Source: JAJTFW01 sp046330075 (lineage in GTDB: Bacteria; Bacteroidota; Bacteroidia; AKYH767-A; OLB10). From it: DNA of 64,000 bases. A program made the position numbers and the translations under genes. The DNA is taken from the NCBI GenBank assembly GCA_046330075.1, contig JAXLTL010000001.1:868001-932000 (forward strand). Reading direction: 5' to 3'. Positions 59,501-64,000 of the stretch are shown here, one piece after another; within the stretch, counting starts at the first letter, position 1; each line of letters starts with the position of its first letter. The notes below the pieces were generated by a model, which had not been told where the DNA came from, ran no database searches, and was given only the letters and a program-made list of their open reading frames with translations.

Positions 59501-61090
59501 CCGTTCTTCGATCTGACGAATGCACAAGGTGCTATTCTGCGCTTCTATCAGAACCGTAACATTTATGAATTCGGTGATGAGTTTACAATTGAATATTCGA
59601 TCAACAATGGCCCCTGGACAAACCTGATTCCTTCTACTCAAATCGTAAACAACTGGTACAACAATGGACCTGGTTTCGATTCATGGGATGATGCAACAGC
59701 AGGTTGGGTTCAGTCCTACTTCAAAGACGTTACAGGTGCTCTTGGAACACCTAGTCTCGTTCAGTTCCGCTTCCACTATACTTCACTTGGATTTACCAAC
59801 GGCGAAGGTGTGTCAGTAGATAACTTTGAAGTCTTCGTTCCGATTCCGCTGTCAGTTCAAACAGTATCTGTGAATACTTCGGTTCCTTGTCAGTTTATCT
59901 TCCCGGGACAGCCGATCACCTTTGCAGCGCCCATTAAAAACAACGGTGTAAATCAGGTCTTCATTCACAATGCAACGCTTGTTATAGACAATAACATCGT
60001 TTCTGTTGATCAGGTTGCTTATACTGGTCAGCCGGGCGGCTCACTTGCTCCGGATTCCACATTGATCCATAACTTCAACAATACATGGATCGCTGTACCG
60101 GGCTTCCACCAGGTTTGTGTATACACGGATTCACCCAATGGAACGCTTGACCTTTACCAACCGGATGATACGGCTTGTGCAACGGTACTGGTGTTCGATT
60201 CTATTTCACTCGCACAATTGCCATACTGTACCAGCTTCGAATCAGGCAACCAATGGGTAACTGCCAACTCATTCACCTATTGCCAGGAAAACGATTGGCA
60301 GATGGGAACTCCGGCCAAGCCTAACCTGAACGGCGCTCATACCGGAAATACAGCCTGGTCAACCAACCTTACCGGAACTTATGCAAATAAAGATTCTTCA
60401 GGTCTCTTCTCTGCATTGATCCGTGTACAAACCAACCACTGCTACAAAATGAGCTTCTATCAGCAATACCGTACAGAATATGGTACTGACGGAGGTACAT
60501 TGCACTACTCTGATGATTACGGCGTAAGCTGGAATCGTCTGGATCTTACCGGTACTCCCAACATGCAGCTCTTCGGTGCAAGTCCTAACTATACATATGT
60601 GTCAGAACTTGACCCAACTGATCCTGCTGCAAAAGGCTTTACCGGTACACGGAACGACTGGTTCTATACTGAAAAAGTATTCCGTCCGGATGTGAACAGC
60701 CAAATCGTTGTTCGCTGGAGGTTTGCTTCTGACTACAGCGTTGTAGAAGAAGGATGGGACGTAGATGACTTCTGCTTCGAAGACATGGGTATCTGTTCAC
60801 CAATCGGTGTGGAAGAATTCGCTATGGACAACTTCGGCATGAGCCAGAACTATCCTAACCCGGCTGAAGAAAACACAACTTTCGATATTGCTATCCCGAC
60901 TCCAGGTCAGGTTCGTATCGTAATGACCGATATGCTTGGTCAGGTGGTGAATGTAATCGCCGATCAGAATATGGATGCAGGTGTTCATACCTTCTATGTA
61001 AATACTGCCAACGTTGCACCCGGACTCTATACTTACACTATGCAGTTCGAAGGTCAGCAGATCACAAAACGTATGATCGTAACGCACTAA
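56516..61090 (+). CDS. Large modular secreted protein with T9SS type A sorting domain
   Basis: 1524 residues. Signal peptide (MKRLLLTFFALITWVAAFPQ). The body repeats a MAM/ConA-like jelly-roll module that begins (F)C(D/E)(D/N)FD... and ends (V)QFRFHFASD...YDGLSLDDFC: about residues 25-210, 328-510, 630-820, 940-1125 and 1245-1420. Between some of them are CARDB-like modules (DLGVSAITNPPANSGQ; DDVGISAITSPVGGYPAGAN). The C-terminus MSQNYPNPAEENTTFDIAI to ITKRMIVTH is a canonical type A sorting domain. Probably a surface adhesin or an extracellular glycan-interacting protein. Own promoter and terminator, so monocistronic. Confidence 0.88.
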   Translation: MKRLLLTFFALITWVAAFPQATQVWCENFDGTISTTSSGTPGWSVDNNYSASSPNCIRGEYDTLTTITLTSPAFSTVGQNFVMLDFDQICKIDFSDRATIEFSTDGGNTWTALDDDPNKLPFGTGNCYYLGTGVFFANGNAFSEGSHSFEWQAGNPVAPLNTWWQHETFDVSLALANQASVILRFKVEDQFGGMNNRYGWLLDNICVTAAPCELNAPTVSIPYPGNPYYTGTVFTLPPWDIFVSINDMSGISAAELYWTVNNGPVQQYGGMINLQDSMWAAQIFSGNINDTICYWIEATDASGCNNFTRFPATGCIQVVIVDGLHPPFCDNFDVVNPNFTPDGTSIGTTWVNGAPTGATLSTPHSAPNVWGVGSLNSAGNYLDNTNSILVSSPIDFSAVSVVNLEMYINRASEAGWDGLRMEYSLDNGGTWNILGTQNDPNAINWYSDAAIGATSLPAWEGINGTWEYVKYKLAAIPGIMGNTSVLLRFVFASDGIINDEGFHIDDLCLNVPCNDDLGVSAITNPPANSGQPSGSSTTVTVNLENFGQATQSNVTIGYSINGVVQTPVTFAGPLTGGLTSLFTLPSFTVPSGGYTVCVWTELPSDCIGTNDTTCITYVGIPTYTPSPSFCDDFDAGNTGWSAQNGPNNPAGNDWQLGTPAFGATSTTHSGINSWDINLTSGYLANADNYLFSPYFDFSTIGSGRISFWLNFFVENNWDGLVLEFTNDGGATWNQIGNYGDSCGTNWYNNPSLIGLNNQPGWSGNSNGWINVGYKLCCTSGIFNSPTPVQFRFHFASDPSVQYDGLSLDDFCLYAAQGDDVGISAITSPVGGYPAGANAPVVVILENFGATTVTSVPISYTVNGGGLQTIIWSGSLPPCGTISVPLPAFNVVQGNNVIVAYTSLATDQLAANDTSSITVVGQPLITPTYLNWFSDNFDAGNIGWAPGVDPAANPGTIWEFGTPNFGQTTGAYSAPNCWDVNLNSAVTPNANCWVTSPFFDLTNAQGAILRFYQNRNIYEFGDEFTIEYSINNGPWTNLIPSTQIVNNWYNNGPGFDSWDDATAGWVQSYFKDVTGALGTPSLVQFRFHYTSLGFTNGEGVSVDNFEVFVPIPLSVQTVSVNTSVPCQFIFPGQPITFAAPIKNNGVNQVFIHNATLVIDNNIVSVDQVAYTGQPGGSLAPDSTLIHNFNNTWIAVPGFHQVCVYTDSPNGTLDLYQPDDTACATVLVFDSISLAQLPYCTSFESGNQWVTANSFTYCQENDWQMGTPAKPNLNGAHTGNTAWSTNLTGTYANKDSSGLFSALIRVQTNHCYKMSFYQQYRTEYGTDGGTLHYSDDYGVSWNRLDLTGTPNMQLFGASPNYTYVSELDPTDPAAKGFTGTRNDWFYTEKVFRPDVNSQIVVRWRFASDYSVVEEGWDVDDFCFEDMGICSPIGVEEFAMDNFGMSQNYPNPAEENTTFDIAIPTPGQVRIVMTDMLGQVVNVIADQNMDAGVHTFYVNTANVAPGLYTYTMQFEGQQITKRMIVTH

Positions 61091-61105
61091 GATTAGCATT
61101 AATTG

Positions 61106-61140
61106 AAAAAGAAGGCTGCCATCGGCGGCCTTCTTTTTTT
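61106..61140 (+). terminator. Rho-independent terminator after the large T9SS protein gene
   Basis: GAAGGC-t-GCC ATC GGC-g-GCCTTC stem with A-run before and eight T after it, 15 bases after the stop at 61090. Confidence 0.9.
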
Positions 61141-61177
61141 ATACCCTCCCCAATCAACAAATCATCTCTCCCCGCGT

Positions 61178-61185
61178 TACCTTTG
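61178..61185 (+). promoter_or_regulatory. -7 box of the 61206 gene
   Basis: TACCTTTG, exact TAnnTTTG, 20 bases upstream of the ATG. Confidence 0.5.
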
Positions 61186-61205
61186 TAAAAGAACTCTATT
61201 ATCCA

Positions 61206-62636
61206 ATGCACCGATTCCGGATTATCCTGTTGCTTCTGATGCTGTCAACTACGTTGGCACATGCCCGGCAACTAAATTATTATGCGGACCTTGAAAACAC
61301 CGAAGATTTCAGTGAAGCCCACCTTGTAAGTGCTATAGATTCGCTGACGCCCGGAGGCGGAGGTCTATTTGTTTGGGTAGCCAATGACCTGCGCCCGGCT
61401 CTTTGGGGAATCCGATTTAAATCATCTCAATCCGGCAAAGCTGGTTCATGGGTACGGCAATTTAACGGACCCGTTATGGCTGACTGGTTCGGGGCACGAC
61501 ATATGCCACAGTCATTGGCAGGTACAATTCCCAGCTTCCGCAATCTCGGTTATGATGATCTAACTATTCAGCGCAGATTCACCCAGTACATTCCGGACAT
61601 CTCACTGGACGATACGCCAGACAGAACGGCATTACAAATGTGTATGATCGCCCTCGAAAACGGATATTACAGTGTTTCGCTGGGCCATGGAGATTATTAT
61701 ATCAATAAAACGGTGAGGCTTCCAGAAAAAATTAAACCCGGCGATTTCACCAGCTATACCATTGATGGAAACGGAGCCACCGTTTATCCAGTCAACGGAA
61801 ATGGATTTGCTTTCTTTGAGAGTCTGCCCGCTGACCAACGGCAAGGACTCGACCTCTTTACGGCGCGACGGTTCACGATCTTCAATTTGATACTGCGCGG
61901 AAAAGCACTTCCGGGCAAAGGAGCAGTCGGCATTCGCATTGGTGCCACCTTCCATTCGAAATTTGAAAACATCCATTTTTCAGATCTTGACACCGGCATC
62001 GTATTACGTCATGCCATGAGCTCCGAAATTTACCGTTGCAATGCAGTGAACTGCTACGCCATTTCCTATTATCTCGGTAGTGGCGAAGGCGTATGGCCCG
62101 GGGCGAACGCTCCTAATAGCGGAAGCAATCAATCGAGGGTGATTGGTTCGCGTGTATTTGTTGCAGAAGGGCAATCGGCCGGAGTCTACATCTCCAACAG
62201 CAGCGAATGCAGAGTTATTGACCTGGCACTTGATGGCGGACAGGAACGAACCATTGACTACGCTGTGGTGATCAATACAGGCGGAACCACCACCGTAAAA
62301 GACGGATACGTAACAGGGTTACACGGGGAAGCCGGCGTAGGCAAGGCGCTCATTAAATGCAGAGGAGATGGAAATGCAGTATTTGAAATCCGCGACCTGT
62401 TCGTACAGATGAAATGCACACTTGTTGAACTCGAAGTCATCTCAGGATATGCACAGATGAACTGCAGCAACTTCAGCTATTTCCCGCCAGGATCACCATT
62501 TGCAAATAAAGGAAACGGCGGAGCCTGGAGCTTTACAAACGTATTTGAGAAGAATGCAGAGGTGAAATGGAAAACCGGTGCAGGTTACTCTCAACCGGTA
62601 CCTGAACGTATCCGAAACATCAGAAAACTGATGTAA
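61206..62636 (+). CDS. Secreted parallel beta-helix protein (pectate-lyase-like fold)
   Basis: 476 residues with a signal peptide (MHRFRIILLLLMLSTTLAHA). After about 100 residues comes a pectin-lyase-like right-handed helix: DRTALQMCMIALENGYYSVS LGHGDYYINKTVRLPEKI (entry motif), SYTIDGNGATVYPVNGNGFA, IRIGATFHSKFENIHFSDLD, EIYRCNAVNCYAISYYLGSG, VYISNSSECRVIDLALDGG. Catalytic residues of a named lyase family are not evident, and no T9SS domain is seen, so it is probably periplasmic. Function unknown. Confidence 0.65.
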   Translation: MHRFRIILLLLMLSTTLAHARQLNYYADLENTEDFSEAHLVSAIDSLTPGGGGLFVWVANDLRPALWGIRFKSSQSGKAGSWVRQFNGPVMADWFGARHMPQSLAGTIPSFRNLGYDDLTIQRRFTQYIPDISLDDTPDRTALQMCMIALENGYYSVSLGHGDYYINKTVRLPEKIKPGDFTSYTIDGNGATVYPVNGNGFAFFESLPADQRQGLDLFTARRFTIFNLILRGKALPGKGAVGIRIGATFHSKFENIHFSDLDTGIVLRHAMSSEIYRCNAVNCYAISYYLGSGEGVWPGANAPNSGSNQSRVIGSRVFVAEGQSAGVYISNSSECRVIDLALDGGQERTIDYAVVINTGGTTTVKDGYVTGLHGEAGVGKALIKCRGDGNAVFEIRDLFVQMKCTLVELEVISGYAQMNCSNFSYFPPGSPFANKGNGGAWSFTNVFEKNAEVKWKTGAGYSQPVPERIRNIRKLM

Positions 62637-62695
62637 AAATGATATCAGTTTGACAAAAGAGCAGGATTTCAGGAGAGAACTCCGTTCTTCTTCCC

Positions 62696-62703
62696 TATTT
62701 TTG
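62696..62703 (+). promoter_or_regulatory. -7 box of the 62721 gene
   Basis: TATTTTTG, exact TAnnTTTG, 17 bases upstream of the ATG at 62721. Confidence 0.45.
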
Positions 62704-62720
62704 AGAGACACCACAAAACA

Positions 62721-64000
62721 ATGAATATGCGCTATATCATCACGGTATTGCTTGTCCTTTTTTTATCCGGACCATCCGGTTTCGCACAACAATATTTAAA
62801 AAACCGCCCCGACTCCGTTCGCTCCTTCCGTCAATTACAAAGAGATTTTTACGAATGGAAAAAAGAAAAAAATATCAGCAAAATCCGTGGATGGAAATCC
62901 TTCAAACGTTTCGAACAGGAAGCACAAATGCATACCAACGGGCATGGCGAGCAGGATGGTGTAGAAGCCTATCTCAACGCTATGATTCAGGCAGCAGCGG
63001 AAAAATCTTCAGCACGCTCTACCCTCGCGAGTGCGCCCTGGTTTCCGGTGGGTCCTTATACCCTGCCCAACAACCTCACCGGCTACATGACGAATGGAAT
63101 GGGGCGCGTGAACTGCATCGCTTTCGACCCGGTTAATCCTGCGGTATTTTATATCGGTGTTGGCCAGGGCGGATTATGGAAAACAACCAACAACGGAATA
63201 AGCTATACCGCCCTCACCGATAATCTCCCTATCACCCGCATTTCAGATATTGCCATCGACCCCACAAACACAAATACACTCTACATTTCGCTCTGTGATT
63301 TTGAATACGTAGGCACCAGTCTGTTTACCAATGGACGGAAAAGAAACACACATTACGGACTCGGTGTTTACAAATCTACCGACGGCGGACTCACCTGGGC
63401 ACCTACCGGATTAAGCTTCCAGTTGTCGAACGGTGATGCATCACTGATCCGGAAAATTATTGTTGATCCTGCCAACAGTAACAACGTTGTTGCCTGTGGA
63501 GTAAGTGGCATGTACAAATCCCTGAATGGCGGAACAACATTTACACAAATCAATGATTCACTATACTGGGATATGCTGCAGGATCCGGCAAACCCCAATG
63601 TACTATATGCTGCAACCGGATGGATCATGGTTGCCGGCATAGGCAGTGCCAATATCTTCAAGTCAACCGACTTCGGCTCTACATGGACGTTATTAAACAC
63701 CGGCATTCCGCCAACCGGTTCCGTACAACGCGTTAAACTGGCCCAATCGCACAGCAACCCTTCAATTCTCTATGCATTAGGTGTTGACACACAAGGTGGC
63801 TCCTATGCGGTATACAAATCAACCGACAGTGGAGTAACATGGACCACTACTTTTTCGGGCATGAATATTCTGGGTTATGATGATGTCACCTCCCCTGGTG
63901 GCCAGGGCAACTACGATCTCGGATTAGCAGTAGATCCACAGAACCCTGACCGGCTGATTGCCGGCGGTGTCAATCTCTGGGTGTCGGACGACGGTGGTAT
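62721..64000 (+). CDS. Secreted VPS10/BNR-type beta-propeller protein (partial, runs off right edge)
   Basis: The frame from ATG 62721 is open to the window end (426 residues). Signal peptide MNMRYIITVLLVLFLSGPSG FAQ, a charged linker (about 25-100), then Asp-box/sortilin-like blades: GVGQGGLWKTTNNGISYTAL, GLGVYKSTDGGLTWAPTGLS, GVSGMYKSLNGGTTFTQIND, ANIFKSTDFGSTWTLLNTGI, YAVYKSTDSGVTWTTTFSGM, NLWVSDDGG. The S-x-D-x-G-x-T-W boxes define the family. In this phylum such proteins usually end in a PKD and T9SS sorting domain, which would lie beyond the window. Confidence 0.85.
   Translation, partial: MNMRYIITVLLVLFLSGPSGFAQQYLKNRPDSVRSFRQLQRDFYEWKKEKNISKIRGWKSFKRFEQEAQMHTNGHGEQDGVEAYLNAMIQAAAEKSSARSTLASAPWFPVGPYTLPNNLTGYMTNGMGRVNCIAFDPVNPAVFYIGVGQGGLWKTTNNGISYTALTDNLPITRISDIAIDPTNTNTLYISLCDFEYVGTSLFTNGRKRNTHYGLGVYKSTDGGLTWAPTGLSFQLSNGDASLIRKIIVDPANSNNVVACGVSGMYKSLNGGTTFTQINDSLYWDMLQDPANPNVLYAATGWIMVAGIGSANIFKSTDFGSTWTLLNTGIPPTGSVQRVKLAQSHSNPSILYALGVDTQGGSYAVYKSTDSGVTWTTTFSGMNILGYDDVTSPGGQGNYDLGLAVDPQNPDRLIAGGVNLWVSDDGG

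Noticed and set aside
1..64000. tRNA or rRNA genes
   Set aside because: No cloverleaf or rRNA-like sequence was recognised by eye; a tRNAscan/Infernal run would be decisive.

Overview
The window looks like a chromosomal segment of a Bacteroidota bacterium (Chitinophagales/Sphingobacteriales-like; no closer placement is possible by eye). Evidence: C-terminal type IX secretion (T9SS) sorting domains and SprB-type repeats, TAnnTTTG promoter boxes in front of many genes, a fused ribBA, and an exopolysaccharide locus of the usual Bacteroidota layout. No rRNA, tRNA or CRISPR was recognised.

Region 1 (1-13.4 kb) is accessory DNA. Nearly all genes are on the minus strand, small and unknown. They are separated by attC-like inverted repeats, and the first bases of a cassette are the complement of the R''-like box at its own end, as in integron gene cassettes. 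Cassettes alpha, beta and gamma match exactly; epsilon and zeta match approximately. Short (about 447 nt) ORF-less group II intron-like elements sit inside the attC R' boxes (GT^T). Two are complete (5385-5832, 9064-9510) and two are decayed. An IS91/ISSod25-like element (tyrosine recombinase plus HUH transposase, about 9.64-11.9 kb) interrupts one cassette. No integron integrase is visible.

Region 2 (13.4-22 kb) is core metabolism: paaA-paaB-paaC-paaD (phenylacetyl-CoA epoxidase) and paaG-paaH, all on the minus strand. They are separated by plus-strand icd, a secreted protein and a serine-hydrolase lipoprotein. paaE, paaK and paaZ are not in the window.

Region 3 (22.2-47.2 kb) is a tightly packed exopolysaccharide/capsule locus: outer-membrane export lipoprotein, Wzc-like tyrosine autokinase, flippase, O-antigen ligase/polymerase-like protein, several GT4 glycosyltransferases, two methyltransferases, two nucleotidyltransferase-fold proteins, a divergent sulfotransferase, an asparagine synthase, a bi-domain oxidoreductase, an alpha/alpha-barrel protein, a DUF354 protein, a NodB-like deacetylase, a FemAB-like acyltransferase and a left-handed beta-helix acetyltransferase. 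No initiating phosphoglycosyltransferase or sugar-nucleotide genes are seen.

Region 4 (47.2-56.3 kb) is housekeeping: a C-terminally shortened choice-of-anchor-B protein, cysteine desulfurase, glmM, ribBA, and the homogentisate pair (FAH-family hydrolase and hmgA, divergent). Region 5 (56.5-64 kb) holds large secreted proteins: a 1524-residue modular T9SS cargo, a beta-helix protein, and a VPS10/BNR-type propeller protein that runs off the right edge.
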